The notes: generated from the letters alone by a model not told the origin. 60,776 nt of DNA from Oscillospiraceae bacterium (GCA_015065085.1 SVQW01000015.1:1-60776); one strand, 5' to 3'. Shown: positions 41,344 through 50,786, numbered from the stretch's first letter. Numbers and translations are program-made.

Positions 41344-43233
41344 TCAGGTCTGATTGCCCGCAAACTGAGTAATATAAAGCTCGTAATATCTGCCCTTCTG
41401 AGCCAGAAGCTCCTCGTGATTGCCTATTTCCACAACTCTGCCTTTATCCATAACAACTATCTTATCCGCATCACGAATGGTGGAAAGACGGTGAGCGATT
41501 ATAAGGCTGGTGCGGTTTTTCATAAGCTTCACCATTGCATCCTGAATATTTTTTTCGGTACGTGTATCAACCGAGGAGGTAGCTTCATCCAGTATGAGTA
41601 TCTTGGGGTCGGCAAGCACCGCGCGGGCGATGGCGAGAAGCTGGCGTTGACCCTGAGAAAGATTGGAACCTGCCTGTTTGAGAAAGGTATCATACTTTTC
41701 AGGCAGACGTTCAATAAAATATGATGAATTGCTCATGTCCGCCGCTTGCTTGACCTGCTCAAGGCAGGCAGTCATGTCCGAATAACGGATGTTGTTGCAG
41801 ATAGTATCGGAGAACAGTACCGTATCCTGAAGAACGATAGCGATATTACGTCGAAGCTCGTCCGTTTTGATGTCGTTGATATTTACGCCGTCAATAAGAA
41901 TTTCACCGCTGTCAATATCGTAGAAGTGCATCAGGAGGTTTACAACTGTGGTTTTTCCGCTTCCCGTTGCACCTACAAGTGCGATTTTCTGTCCCGGCGA
42001 TACGTCAAGGTCAAAGTCGTAAAGTACCTGCTTGTCGGGCACATACGAGAAATTTACGTGATTGAAAGAAACCTCGCCCTTTATGTTGCTGAGGTCTCTG
42101 TCACCGCCGTCATCCTCGTCGGGCTGGTCGATAAGCTCGAATACACGCTCTGCACCTGCAAGAGCGGTCTGTAATGCACCGTACAGCATGGCGATTTCGT
42201 TGATGGGGCGTGAGAACTGTTTTGCGTAAATGATAAATGCTGAAATATCACCAACCGAAATCAATCCGTTCAGTGCAAAATATCCGCCGAATGCCGCCAC
42301 TATAACAAAGCTTATGTTGGAAATACAGTTCATTATGGGGCCCATTGAACCGCCCAGAATTTCGGCGCGTATGCTTACGCTTGTAAGCTCGTCCGACATG
42401 GCGTTGAATTCCGATATTACGTGTTCCTCACTGCTGTATGAAACGATGGTTTTGTATCCTGTTATCATTTCCTCCGAATGACCGTTGAGGCGTCCCAACG
42501 CTATGGAACGTTTTTTGTACATGCGGCGCATGATTTTGGAAAGATACTTTGTTACAACAATTGTAAGAACTACCGTCAGCATTGTTATAAGGGTCAACTG
42601 CCAGCAGTAGTAGAACATTATTGCTATTGTTCCCACAATTGTCAGTACACCCGAAACCAGTGAGCCAAGACTTTGTGATACGGTGTTTGAAATGTTTTCA
42701 ACATCGTTGGTCATACGGCTCATTATATCGCCGTTGGAGTGGGTGTCAAGATATTTTATGGGGAGATTTACTATTTTGTTAAACAGGTCGTGACGCATAT
42801 GCCGTACTATACGTTGGCTGAGATGTGCCGAAAGAAGTGTCTGCCCCAGTGTGCACAGCACGTTGAGTGCATATACTATGAGCAGTACCGCCAGAATAAC
42901 ATAAAGCTGTTCCCAGCCTCCAAGGTCAATGGAGTCGATTGCCTGTCCCTGCAGTGCAGGCGCAATAAGAGAGGTGAGGGTTACAAGAATTACCGCGATA
43001 ATAAGAGGGAGAAGAAGTTTGGCTTCCGTTTTGAAATAACTCAAAAGACGGCGTATGGTTTTTCCTGCATCTCTTGGCCTTTCAACTGCACGTCCCATAG
43101 CACCGGGACCGGGACCGCGACGCATCATGGGTCGGTTTTGCATGGGATCCTGTTCTTTGAACATTGTACCTTGACCGGGTCTTTTCTCAAAGCCGCGGGG
43201 AAGCTCTTTGGCATTGTTTTCGGGAGTCATCAT
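41344..43233 (-). CDS. ABC exporter half-transporter (second subunit)
   Basis: The 629-residue protein has a Pro/Arg/Gly-rich N-terminal extension of about 60 residues, six membrane helices (about 75-350) and a C-terminal ATPase: Walker A VGATGSGKTTVVNLL (about 420), signature NLSQGQRQLLAIARA (about 520) and Walker B ILILDEATSSVD (about 543). It pairs with the half-transporter encoded upstream as a heterodimeric exporter of the MDR/BmrCD type. GAAGGTG lies seven bases before the first of two ATGs; the start overlaps the upstream stop (ATGA). Confidence 0.92.
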   Translation of the reverse strand: MMTPENNAKELPRGFEKRPGQGTMFKEQDPMQNRPMMRRGPGPGAMGRAVERPRDAGKTIRRLLSYFKTEAKLLLPLIIAVILVTLTSLIAPALQGQAIDSIDLGGWEQLYVILAVLLIVYALNVLCTLGQTLLSAHLSQRIVRHMRHDLFNKIVNLPIKYLDTHSNGDIMSRMTNDVENISNTVSQSLGSLVSGVLTIVGTIAIMFYYCWQLTLITMLTVVLTIVVTKYLSKIMRRMYKKRSIALGRLNGHSEEMITGYKTIVSYSSEEHVISEFNAMSDELTSVSIRAEILGGSMGPIMNCISNISFVIVAAFGGYFALNGLISVGDISAFIIYAKQFSRPINEIAMLYGALQTALAGAERVFELIDQPDEDDGGDRDLSNIKGEVSFNHVNFSYVPDKQVLYDFDLDVSPGQKIALVGATGSGKTTVVNLLMHFYDIDSGEILIDGVNINDIKTDELRRNIAIVLQDTVLFSDTICNNIRYSDMTACLEQVKQAADMSNSSYFIERLPEKYDTFLKQAGSNLSQGQRQLLAIARAVLADPKILILDEATSSVDTRTEKNIQDAMVKLMKNRTSLIIAHRLSTIRDADKIVVMDKGRVVEIGNHEELLAQKGRYYELYITQFAGNQT

Positions 43234-44954
43234 ATGTTGTCACCTTCTTCCTTAAGCTGTGAGCGGTAAATGTCACTGTAAATATCCGATGTCTTTAACA
43301 GCTCTTCGTGTGTGCCCATTGCGCTTATTCTTCCGTTTTCAAGCACGGCTATACGGTCGGCGTTCTTTACGGAGGCAATTCGTTGAGCAATTATTATTTT
43401 GGTGGTGTCGGGACAATGCTCTTTCAGTGCCGCATAGAGATTTGCTTCGGTTTTAAGGTCGAGAGCACTGGTGGCATCGTCAAAAATAAGTATTTCCGAA
43501 TTTTTAAGTACCGCACGCGCAATTGAAATTCGCTGCTTCTGACCGCCCGAAAGCGAATGTCCGCCCTCGGTTACAGGGGTGTAGTAGCCATAGGGAGCGG
43601 CACAAATAAAATCGTCCGCCTGGGCGATTTCCGCCGCTTTTTTAATTTCCCACTCGGTAGCATCCTGCTTTCCGAAGCGTATGTTTTCTTCAATGGAACG
43701 GGAATAAAGCTCCGCTTTTTGCAAAACCGTTGTTATACGGTTTCTCAGATCTTCAAGGGTATAATTCTTTACGTTGATGCCGTTTACCAGGACCTCACCC
43801 TCGGTGGCATCGTAAAAACGGGGAATAAGATTGATAAGCGAGGTCTTTCCGCATCCCGTTGCACCCATTACAGCAAGTGTTTCACCCTTTTTCAGCTTGA
43901 AGGAAATGTTGTCCAGCACCTTTTCTCCGCCCGAGTTGGGGTAAGAGAAACTCACGTTTCTGAACTCTATTTCGCCGCATATGGTATTTTCCTCGGGAAT
44001 GGTGCCGTCGGTTATAATCTTTTCGCTGGAAAGTACTTCATTGATACGGTCGGCGGAGGCCTTTGCACGTGTGAATACCTGGAATATGTTTGCCATAAAG
44101 GTTACACCGTGAAGAATCATTGCAACATAGGTTATTGCCGCCATTATTTCACCTGTTGTAATGCCGGCACCGCTTTTTACATTAAGACCGCCTACCATTA
44201 TAACGCCTACCACACATAGGTTGAGAACGATGTTCATGCAGGGTCCCATGAATGCCAGTAAGGATTGAACTCTGAGGTTGACTGAGCAAAGCTCGTCGTT
44301 GGCTTTGTCAAAGCGTTGCATTTCGTAATCTTCTTTTACGTATGCCTTGACAACACGGGCGCCTGCCACATCCTCCTGCATTACGTTGTTTACTCCGTCC
44401 AGCTTTTTCTGAACCACGGTGAAAAGCTTTGAGGCTTTTCCCATGAAGAAGATTACTATCAAAACCACAAAGGGCAGACCGCAGGCGGTTACCCATGCAA
44501 ATACGGGCGCCTGACGGTACAGCATGATAATACCGCCTATGAACATGAAGGTACTGCGCACAAATCCGCGCACCGACATCATAACAAGAAACTGTACCTG
44601 TGTTACGTCATTGGTAAGACGGGTGACAAGTGAGCCGGTGGATATTTTGTCGGTCTGCTGAAAGGAGAGATTCATTATTTTTGAAAAAAGATCTTTTCTC
44701 AGGTCATTGCCGAATCTCTGACCCGCAAGGTTTGTAAATACACCGCACAGAAATCCGCTGATACCGCCCAGCAGTACCAGAACTATCATTTTTAAGCCTA
44801 CATCCAGAACGAGTGCCATGTTTCCCGCCAGAACGCCGTCGTCAACAATGGTTTTCATCAGGTCGGGCTGTACAAGGTCCATGCCTATTTCGCCCAGCAT
44901 GAAAAGCGGTGCGATTATGAGCAGAAACCAATATTTTTTCAGATACTTGAACAT
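43230..44954 (-). CDS. ABC exporter half-transporter (first subunit)
   Basis: The 574-residue protein has six membrane helices (about 10-310) and an ATPase domain: Walker A MGATGCGKTSLINLI (about 367), signature SLSGGQKQRISIARA (about 470) and Walker B ILIFDDATSALD (about 493). The Walker B catalytic Glu is replaced by Asp (FDDA), the usual sign of the degenerate site in heterodimeric exporters. AAAGGAAAAG precedes the ATG. The operon begins with a MarR repressor 12 bases upstream. Drug or peptide export is inferred. Confidence 0.92.
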   Translation of the reverse strand: MFKYLKKYWFLLIIAPLFMLGEIGMDLVQPDLMKTIVDDGVLAGNMALVLDVGLKMIVLVLLGGISGFLCGVFTNLAGQRFGNDLRKDLFSKIMNLSFQQTDKISTGSLVTRLTNDVTQVQFLVMMSVRGFVRSTFMFIGGIIMLYRQAPVFAWVTACGLPFVVLIVIFFMGKASKLFTVVQKKLDGVNNVMQEDVAGARVVKAYVKEDYEMQRFDKANDELCSVNLRVQSLLAFMGPCMNIVLNLCVVGVIMVGGLNVKSGAGITTGEIMAAITYVAMILHGVTFMANIFQVFTRAKASADRINEVLSSEKIITDGTIPEENTICGEIEFRNVSFSYPNSGGEKVLDNISFKLKKGETLAVMGATGCGKTSLINLIPRFYDATEGEVLVNGINVKNYTLEDLRNRITTVLQKAELYSRSIEENIRFGKQDATEWEIKKAAEIAQADDFICAAPYGYYTPVTEGGHSLSGGQKQRISIARAVLKNSEILIFDDATSALDLKTEANLYAALKEHCPDTTKIIIAQRIASVKNADRIAVLENGRISAMGTHEELLKTSDIYSDIYRSQLKEEGDNI

Positions 44955-44966
44955 TTCTTTTCCTTT

Positions 44967-45392
44967 CTATAATTGCTTAGCTATTATGTCATTGATTTTT
45001 TGCAAAGTGCGGTTAAACATCTCCTTTTCACTGTCATCCAGTGCGTCGGAAATTACTTTTTCCGCATGCTGGATTTTCTCGCGTATACGGTTGTCGCACT
45101 CTATCCCTTTGTGTGTGAGGGACAGCTTGGCGTATCGTCTGTCGTTGTCGTCCGTTTCCTTGTTTATATAGCCCGTAAGCTCCATTTCCTTGACGGTACG
45201 GCTGATGGCGGCATAAGTTGTGTGGCTGAATTGTGCCAACTCCTTCTGACTTGCCTCACCATGGCGCGCGAGAAACATGATGACAGTGCGGTAGGAATCG
45301 GGAATACCCGCTTCCATGGCAATTTTGCGCATATACCCGCCCCAGGCGCGGTCGGTATGCTTTAATGTAAGCATTAACGGCTTTTTTTCCAT
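44967..45392 (-). CDS. MarR-family transcriptional regulator
   Basis: The 141-residue regulator has a winged HTH: SYRTVIMFLARHGEASQKELAQFSHTT (in part, about 33-60), AISRTVKEMELTGYINKETDDNDRRYAKLSLTHKG (in part, the DDNDRR wing at about 80-88). Start 45392 has AGGAGG four bases ahead. It heads the exporter operon, and a palindrome at 45414-45429 overlapping the start of transcription is a likely autoregulatory operator, so a ligand would relieve repression of exporter and NUP genes. Confidence 0.92.
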   Translation of the reverse strand: MEKKPLMLTLKHTDRAWGGYMRKIAMEAGIPDSYRTVIMFLARHGEASQKELAQFSHTTYAAISRTVKEMELTGYINKETDDNDRRYAKLSLTHKGIECDNRIREKIQHAEKVISDALDDSEKEMFNRTLQKINDIIAKQL

Positions 45393-45413
45393 TTTTCCTC
45401 CTTCAAAACAATT

Positions 45414-45465
45414 AGTTATCAAATTAACTGTTTTGTATTATAGCATACATTACCTTATTTGTCAA
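45414..45465 (-). promoter_or_regulatory. MarR operon promoter and operator
   Basis: Minus strand TTGACA (45465-45460), 17 bases, TATAAT (45442-45437), a perfect match. AGTTA-TCAAAT-TAACT (45414-45429) is an inverted repeat at the expected start of transcription, of the size bound by MarR dimers. Confidence 0.8.
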
Positions 45466-45508
45466 TCAATATGTGAAAAAACATACGTTATTAACCAAAA
45501 TTTAAGTA

Positions 45509-45537
45509 TTGACAAAACCGAAAAACAGGTGTATAAT
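45509..45537 (+). promoter_or_regulatory. Consensus promoter of the thrS operon
   Basis: TTGACA (45509-45514), 17 bases, TATAAT (45532-45537), a perfect match just before the T-box leader. Confidence 0.88.
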
Positions 45538-45543
45538 AAGGAT

Positions 45544-45756
45544 GTATATCTGGGCTCGCAGTGAAACGCCCGTGCGTAAGATGCTTACAGAGAGAGGTCG
45601 GTGGGTGAAAGACCTTACATCGCGTGACGGGATACCTGGCTGCATAAGTGAGCGCCGCAGGAAATGGCGGCCGTATTCCGCGTTAAGGAAAAATGAGTTA
45701 AACACTCGGGTGGAACCGTGTATCAGGCACCCCGACATTTGTCGGGGTGCTTTTTT
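45544..45756 (+). promoter_or_regulatory. T-box leader with terminator
   Basis: The leader has Stem-I-like features (AGAGAGGTCGGTGGGTGAAA at about 45591-45610), the conserved T-box GGGTGGAACC (about 45708-45717) and a terminator GCACCCCGAC/GTCGGGGTGC (45727-45736/45741-45750) with TTTTTT. Uncharged tRNA-Thr should stabilise the antiterminator. An ACC triplet at 45634-45636 is a possible specifier, though its position in the fold was not proven. Confidence 0.9.
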
Positions 45757-45796
45757 AAGTTTGAAAATATTTTCACATAAAAGAAAGAGGTACAAA

Positions 45797-47761
45797 ATGA
45801 TTAAGATTACTCTTAAAGACGGCTCAATAAAGGAGCTTGAAGCCCCTCAGAGCGCCTACGAAATTGCAAAAGGTCTGAGCAATAAGCTTGCAAAGGTTGC
45901 GCTTTGCGCAAAAATCGACGGCGAGGTACGCGACCTTGCCACCGTTATTGACAAGGATAGCACTCTCGAAATTCTCACCTTTGAGGACGACGAGGCTAAA
46001 AAGGTGTACCGCCACACCGCCTCCCACATTCTTGCACAGGCAGTAAAAAGACTTTATCCCAATGTAAAGCTTACTATCGGTCCCGCTATTGAAAACGGTT
46101 TTTACTATGACTTTGACAGCGAAGAAAGCTTCTCTCCCGAGGTGCTCACCAAGCTTGAAAAGGAAATGAATAAAATAATGGCGGAGAATCTCCCCATCGA
46201 GCGCTTTACCCTCAGCCGTGAAGAAGCTGTAAAACTTATGACCGAAAGGAACGAGCCTTATAAGGTTGAGCTTATCAATGAGCTGCCCGAAGGCGAGGAA
46301 ATATCCTTCTACCGTCAGGGCGAATTTGTTGACCTTTGTGCAGGCAGCCACCTTATGTCCACCGCTGCAGTCAAGGCGGTAAAGCTTACCCAGTGCACCG
46401 GTGCATACTGGAGAGGCGATGCCAACAACAAAATGCTTCAGCGCGTATACGGTACCGCATTCCCCAAGGCAGAGGAGCTGAAAGCATATCTTGATGCCGT
46501 TGAAGAAGCCAAAAAACGCGACCACAATAAATTGGGACGCGAGCTTGAATACTTCACCACCGTTGACTCCATCGGTCAGGGACTTCCCATACTTCTGCCC
46601 AAGGGTGCGCGTACCATTCAGCGTTTACAGCGCTGGGTAGAGGACACTGAGGAAAAAGCAGGCTACCTGCTCACCAAAACTCCTCTTATGGCAAAGCGTG
46701 ACCTTTACCGCATTTCGGGTCACTGGGACCACTATCTTGACGGTATGTTTATTCTGGGCGATCCTATGGACGAAACCAAAGAGTGCTTCGCGCTTCGCCC
46801 CATGACCTGCCCGTTCCAGTACCAGGTATACCTCAACCGTCAGCGCTCTTACCGCGAGCTTCCCATGCGTCTGGGCGAGACCTCTACATTGTTCCGCAAT
46901 GAGGACAGCGGTGAAATGCACGGTCTTATCCGCGTACGTCAGTTCACCATTTCCGAAGGACATCTTGTTCTTCGTCCCGACCAGCTTGAAGAAGAATTCA
47001 AGGGCTGTCTTGACCTTGCAAAATATTTTCTCGGCACTGTCGGAATGCTCGAAAACTGCACTTTCCGATTTTCTCAGTGGGACCCCGCTAACCCCAACAA
47101 CAAATATGAGGGCACCGCGGAGCAGTGGAATACCGCACAGGAAATTATGGGCAGAATACTCGACAATCTGGGTATCAATTATACTATCGGTATCGACGAA
47201 GCTGCATTCTACGGACCTAAATTGGATATCCAGTATAAAAACGTGTTCGGAAAAGAGGATACCATCGTAACCATCCAGATAGATATGCTTCTTGCCGAAA
47301 AGTTCGGTATGTACTATATCGACGAAAACGGCGAAAAGAAGCTTCCTTACATCATTCACCGTACCTCTCTTGGCTGCTACGAGCGTACTCTTGCTTACCT
47401 TATTGAGCAGTTTGCAGGCGCAATGCCTACCTGGCTTTCTCCCTTACAGGTTGCAATTCTGCCTATTTCCGATCGTCAGCACGAGTTTGCCGAGGATATG
47501 GCAAAGCAGCTTGAAATGTGCGGCGTAAGAGTAGAGGTTGACACCCGTAACGAAAAAATCGGCTATAAGATACGTCAGGCACAGCTTGAAAAGACACCTT
47601 ACATGCTGGTCATCGGTGACAAGGAACAGCAGGACGGCACCGTTGCACTGCGTGCACGCGGTATCGGCGATGTGGGTGTTCTCAGCTTCAATGACTTCAA
47701 GGCTAAGCTTCTTGAAGAAATTTCCACCAAGAATAAAGATATTACCATTAAGAGCATATGA
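45797..47761 (+). CDS. thrS: Threonyl-tRNA synthetase
   Basis: The 654-residue class II synthetase has a TGS domain (1-60), the SAD editing domain with HTASHILAQAVKRLYP (about 74) and later CAGSHL (about 181), catalytic motifs around MRLGETSTLFRNEDSGEMHG (about 356-375), and an HGTP anticodon-binding C-terminus (LQVAILPISDRQHEFA, about 550). The frame extends upstream through the T-box, but the true start at 45797 has AAGAGG six bases ahead. Its stop overlaps the next ATG by four bases. Confidence 0.97.
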   Translation: MIKITLKDGSIKELEAPQSAYEIAKGLSNKLAKVALCAKIDGEVRDLATVIDKDSTLEILTFEDDEAKKVYRHTASHILAQAVKRLYPNVKLTIGPAIENGFYYDFDSEESFSPEVLTKLEKEMNKIMAENLPIERFTLSREEAVKLMTERNEPYKVELINELPEGEEISFYRQGEFVDLCAGSHLMSTAAVKAVKLTQCTGAYWRGDANNKMLQRVYGTAFPKAEELKAYLDAVEEAKKRDHNKLGRELEYFTTVDSIGQGLPILLPKGARTIQRLQRWVEDTEEKAGYLLTKTPLMAKRDLYRISGHWDHYLDGMFILGDPMDETKECFALRPMTCPFQYQVYLNRQRSYRELPMRLGETSTLFRNEDSGEMHGLIRVRQFTISEGHLVLRPDQLEEEFKGCLDLAKYFLGTVGMLENCTFRFSQWDPANPNNKYEGTAEQWNTAQEIMGRILDNLGINYTIGIDEAAFYGPKLDIQYKNVFGKEDTIVTIQIDMLLAEKFGMYYIDENGEKKLPYIIHRTSLGCYERTLAYLIEQFAGAMPTWLSPLQVAILPISDRQHEFAEDMAKQLEMCGVRVEVDTRNEKIGYKIRQAQLEKTPYMLVIGDKEQQDGTVALRARGIGDVGVLSFNDFKAKLLEEISTKNKDITIKSI

Positions 47762-48690
47762 AATATATAGGAATTGATATCGGCGGTACAAAAACCGCCG
47801 TTGTCGTTGGTAACGACAAGGGTGAAATACTGAAAAAGACCCGTTTTGATACTCCGAAAGTAAATGAGGCGTTGAAGAATATATGCGACATTATTGATGC
47901 CGAGTCGGATTTCTGCTCCATAGGCATAAGCTGTGGAGGACCGCTGGACAGTAAAAAGGGCATAATTCAGTCTCCACCCAATCTTCCCGGATGGGATGAT
48001 ATACATATTACAGATATGCTGACAAAACGTTACGGTGTACCTGCGTATCTTTGTAACGATGCTAATGCCTGTGCACTTGCCGAGTGGAAATTCGGTGCGG
48101 GAAAAGGGTGCGATAATATGATATTTCTCACCTTTGGCACGGGACTTGGTGCCGGGCTTATACTGGACGGAAAGCTTTACGAGGGTACCAACGGTATGGC
48201 AGGTGAGGCAGGACATATACGTCTTTCGCCTTTCGGCGGAGTGGGTTACGGCAAGGCAGGCTCATTTGAGAGCTTTTGCAGCGGCGGCGGTATTGCACAG
48301 CTGGCACGAACCCGCGCACTGGAGCTGTTTCAGCAGGGAAAAAAAGCGGCTTTCTGTCAAAATCCGGACGAAATTAACGGTATAACCGCAAAAACTGTTG
48401 CGGAATACGCCGTAAACGGCGACAGCGATGCACTTGAAATATTCCGTATCTGCGGTGAAAAGCTGGGCGAGGGGCTTTCGGTGCTGGTTGATATTTTAAA
48501 TCCTCAGCGTATTGTAATCGGAAGCATTTTCGCCCGTTGCGAACAGCTTTTAAGACCGCACGCGCAGCGTGTTATGGAAAGGGAATGTCTTGCCGTGTCG
48601 CTGGGTGTGTGCGAGCTTGTGCCCGCACAGCTGGGCGAATCTATTGGAGATATGGCGGCTCTTGCCGTTGCGGTTTCACACATAAATTGA
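47758..48690 (+). CDS. ROK-family sugar kinase without the usual zinc cysteines
   Basis: The 310-residue protein begins MKYIGIDIGGTKTAVVV (ATP-binding) and has CNDANACALAEW (about 101, catalytic Asp), FLTFGTGLGAGLILDG (about 122) and EAGHIRLS (about 150). The usual ROK zinc motif CxCGxxGC is absent; the region reads GGVGYGKAGSFESFCSGGG. The catalytic Asp and the Glu of FES are kept, so kinase activity is likely. The start lies inside the thrS stop, putting it under the T-box. Together with the SIS and MFS genes that follow, it suggests uptake and phosphorylation of a sugar. Confidence 0.87.
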   Translation: MKYIGIDIGGTKTAVVVGNDKGEILKKTRFDTPKVNEALKNICDIIDAESDFCSIGISCGGPLDSKKGIIQSPPNLPGWDDIHITDMLTKRYGVPAYLCNDANACALAEWKFGAGKGCDNMIFLTFGTGLGAGLILDGKLYEGTNGMAGEAGHIRLSPFGGVGYGKAGSFESFCSGGGIAQLARTRALELFQQGKKAAFCQNPDEINGITAKTVAEYAVNGDSDALEIFRICGEKLGEGLSVLVDILNPQRIVIGSIFARCEQLLRPHAQRVMERECLAVSLGVCELVPAQLGESIGDMAALAVAVSHIN

Positions 48691-48702
48691 ATCGAGGTAG
48701 AA

Positions 48703-49329
48703 ATGGAACAGCTTATTTTGCGCTATCCTGCGCTTGAAGTTTGTCGCGAGAGTATGCATAAGGCATTTGATATGCTTTTTGAAACATACTGCTTGGGCGG
48801 AAAAATATTACTTTGCGGCAACGGCGGAAGCTGTTGTGACTGCGAGCACATTGTAGGCGAATTAATGAAAGGGTTTATGCTTGAAAGAAAGCCCTCGGAA
48901 GAGTTCGTCTCACAGCTTGAAAAGCTTTACGGCAGACAGCTTGCCGAACAAATGGCAAAAAATCTCCAGGGTGCAATCCCTGCAATTTCACTGCCCTCAC
49001 AGGCATCCGTAATATCGGCATTTTCAAACGATGTGGATGCTGATATGGTTTATGCACAGCTCGTTTACGGCTATGCAAAGCCGGGAGATACCGTTGTGGG
49101 TCTTACCACCTCGGGAAATTCTCTGAATGTAGTTAATGCATTGATGGTTGCCAAGTCTATGGGAGTAAAAACATTGGCGCTTACAGGGAACAAGCCCTCA
49201 AAGTGCGACGAAATATGCGATTGTGTTATAAAAGCGCCCGAAAGCGAAACATACAAGGTTCAGGAATATCATCTTCCAATATATCACTGGCTGTGTGCAC
49301 AGCTGGAAAAAAAGATTTTCAAAAGTTGA
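48703..49329 (+). CDS. SIS-domain sugar isomerase (GmhA-like)
   Basis: The 208-residue protein resembles phosphoheptose isomerases: LLCGNGGSCCDCEHIVGELM (about 36), an inserted LERKPSEEF...LAEQMAKNLQGAIPAISL region, FSNDVDADMVYAQLV (about 107), GDTVVGLTTSGNS (about 131) and VQEYHLPIYHWLC (about 186). GmhA proteins isomerise sedoheptulose-7-phosphate. The longer middle insert and the neighbouring ROK kinase leave other phosphosugars possible. GAGG precedes the ATG, 12 bases after the ROK stop. Confidence 0.87.
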   Translation: MEQLILRYPALEVCRESMHKAFDMLFETYCLGGKILLCGNGGSCCDCEHIVGELMKGFMLERKPSEEFVSQLEKLYGRQLAEQMAKNLQGAIPAISLPSQASVISAFSNDVDADMVYAQLVYGYAKPGDTVVGLTTSGNSLNVVNALMVAKSMGVKTLALTGNKPSKCDEICDCVIKAPESETYKVQEYHLPIYHWLCAQLEKKIFKS

Positions 49330-49346
49330 GAAAGAGGGCGTAAAGG

Positions 49347-50621
49347 TTGAATAAACAGCCGAAAATCAAGAAAATCGACTATTCATGGGTGATTATCGGA
49401 TTGTGTATTATGATGATTTTCACCTGCCTGGGCTTTTGCAGTTCAAACAGAAGTCTGTACCTTTCACCTATAACCCAAGCGCTTGATATAAAGCGCAGTA
49501 TTTTTTCGATAAGCGACAGCGTACGTTTTGTAACTACCGCCGTGATAAATCTTTTTTTCGGAACACTCATTGCACGTCTCGGTGTCAAAAAGCTTATCGG
49601 TGCAGGTTTTTTGTGCCTCATATGCTCCTGCCTGCTCAATGCTGTGGCAAGTAATGTACTTGTTTTTTATCTTGCGGGAATGTTCCTTGGCCTTGGCCTT
49701 TCCTGGACAACCACAACAATGGTAGGTGCGATAGTCAACAGATGGTGCACCAATAACCGCGGAACTGTCATGGGTGCCGTACTGGCATCCAACGGGCTGG
49801 GCGGTGCACTTGCGGCACAGATAGTCACTCCGATTATCTATAACGGTGAGCCTTTTGGTTACAGAAAAGCATATTTTCTTATTGCGGCACTGCTTGTAAC
49901 AGTGGGCGCTGTTATACTGATTTTCATGAAAGAAGAACCGTCGGGCGGTTCAGGTAATTATACCGCCGCCAAAAAGAAGTCAAAGGGCCAGTCATGGATT
50001 GGTATGGAGCCCAAAGTGGCTTTCCGTAAGAAATGGTTTTATGCTGCGGCGGGATGCATTTTTCTTACGGGAATGGTACTTCAGGGGATTTCAGGAATTG
50101 CCGCCGCGCACATGAAGGATGTAGGACTCGATGCGGACTTTATCGCTGCAACCCTCAGTATTGGCTCTCTTGCGCTGACCGGCTCCAAGCTTCTGAACGG
50201 CATCATGTATGATAAGCTTGGTTTGCGCTTCACCATGACAGTGTGTGATGTATGTGCCGTGATTACTATGCTTATACTGGCATTTATGGCAAACTCTTTT
50301 TTGGGTCATGTTCTGGCGTGGTCATATACAATTATCCATGTTATCGCATTACCGCTGGAAACGGTAATGCTTCCGCTGTTTGCGGCGGATTTGTTTGGTG
50401 AAAAAGCCTTTAACAAAATGATGGGCTTGTTCGTATCCATTAACACGGCAGGTTACGCTGTGGGCACTCCCGTGGTTAATATTGTGTTTGACAAATTCGG
50501 AACATATAAGCCCATACTTTTTATATGCGCCGGCATAATGGTGTGTGTTACAATTGTTTTTCAGTTTATACTCACCGCGGCACACAAAGAAAGAGACAGA
50601 ATAATTAAAAATGCTGAGTGA
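49347..50621 (+). CDS. Major facilitator superfamily transporter
   Basis: The 424-residue protein has twelve predicted membrane helices in two halves. FGTLIARLGVKKLIGAG (about 70, motif A) and the repeated motif YDKLGLRFTMTVCD (about 290) are MFS marks, and the general layout recalls OFA/monocarboxylate-type MFS proteins. The start is TTG at 49347 with AAGAGGG eight bases ahead. It follows the SIS gene by 17 bases and closes the thrS-ROK-SIS-MFS run. The imported compound, perhaps the substrate of the ROK kinase, is unknown. Confidence 0.88.
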   Translation: MNKQPKIKKIDYSWVIIGLCIMMIFTCLGFCSSNRSLYLSPITQALDIKRSIFSISDSVRFVTTAVINLFFGTLIARLGVKKLIGAGFLCLICSCLLNAVASNVLVFYLAGMFLGLGLSWTTTTMVGAIVNRWCTNNRGTVMGAVLASNGLGGALAAQIVTPIIYNGEPFGYRKAYFLIAALLVTVGAVILIFMKEEPSGGSGNYTAAKKKSKGQSWIGMEPKVAFRKKWFYAAAGCIFLTGMVLQGISGIAAAHMKDVGLDADFIAATLSIGSLALTGSKLLNGIMYDKLGLRFTMTVCDVCAVITMLILAFMANSFLGHVLAWSYTIIHVIALPLETVMLPLFAADLFGEKAFNKMMGLFVSINTAGYAVGTPVVNIVFDKFGTYKPILFICAGIMVCVTIVFQFILTAAHKERDRIIKNAE

Positions 50622-50648
50622 TCGGCGCAGTATCCCAAATGATACCGC

Positions 50649-50748
50649 ATTCGGTTTTAAAACCGAATATATCGAGTTGTCGTAAGACAACATATAACTA
50701 ATAAAAAAACCTCTGAATTTGACTTTTCATGTCGCTTCAGAGGTTTTT
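50649..50748. terminator. Palindromes and bidirectional terminator
   Basis: ATTCGGTTTT/AAAACCGAAT (50649-50668) is a perfect 20-base palindrome, followed by GTTGTC/GACAAC. The terminator proper is AAAAACCTCTGAA (50705-50717) paired with TTCAGAGGTTTTT (50736-50748), serving both the MFS gene and pnuC. Confidence 0.8.
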
Positions 50749-50786
50749 ATTTATTTTTTTTACTATCCTTCAGAACACAACACCAT

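Noticed and set aside
45546..45796. N-terminal extension of thrS through the leader
   Set aside because: The extension is the T-box leader RNA; the true start at 45797 has a good ribosome site and begins with the TGS domain.
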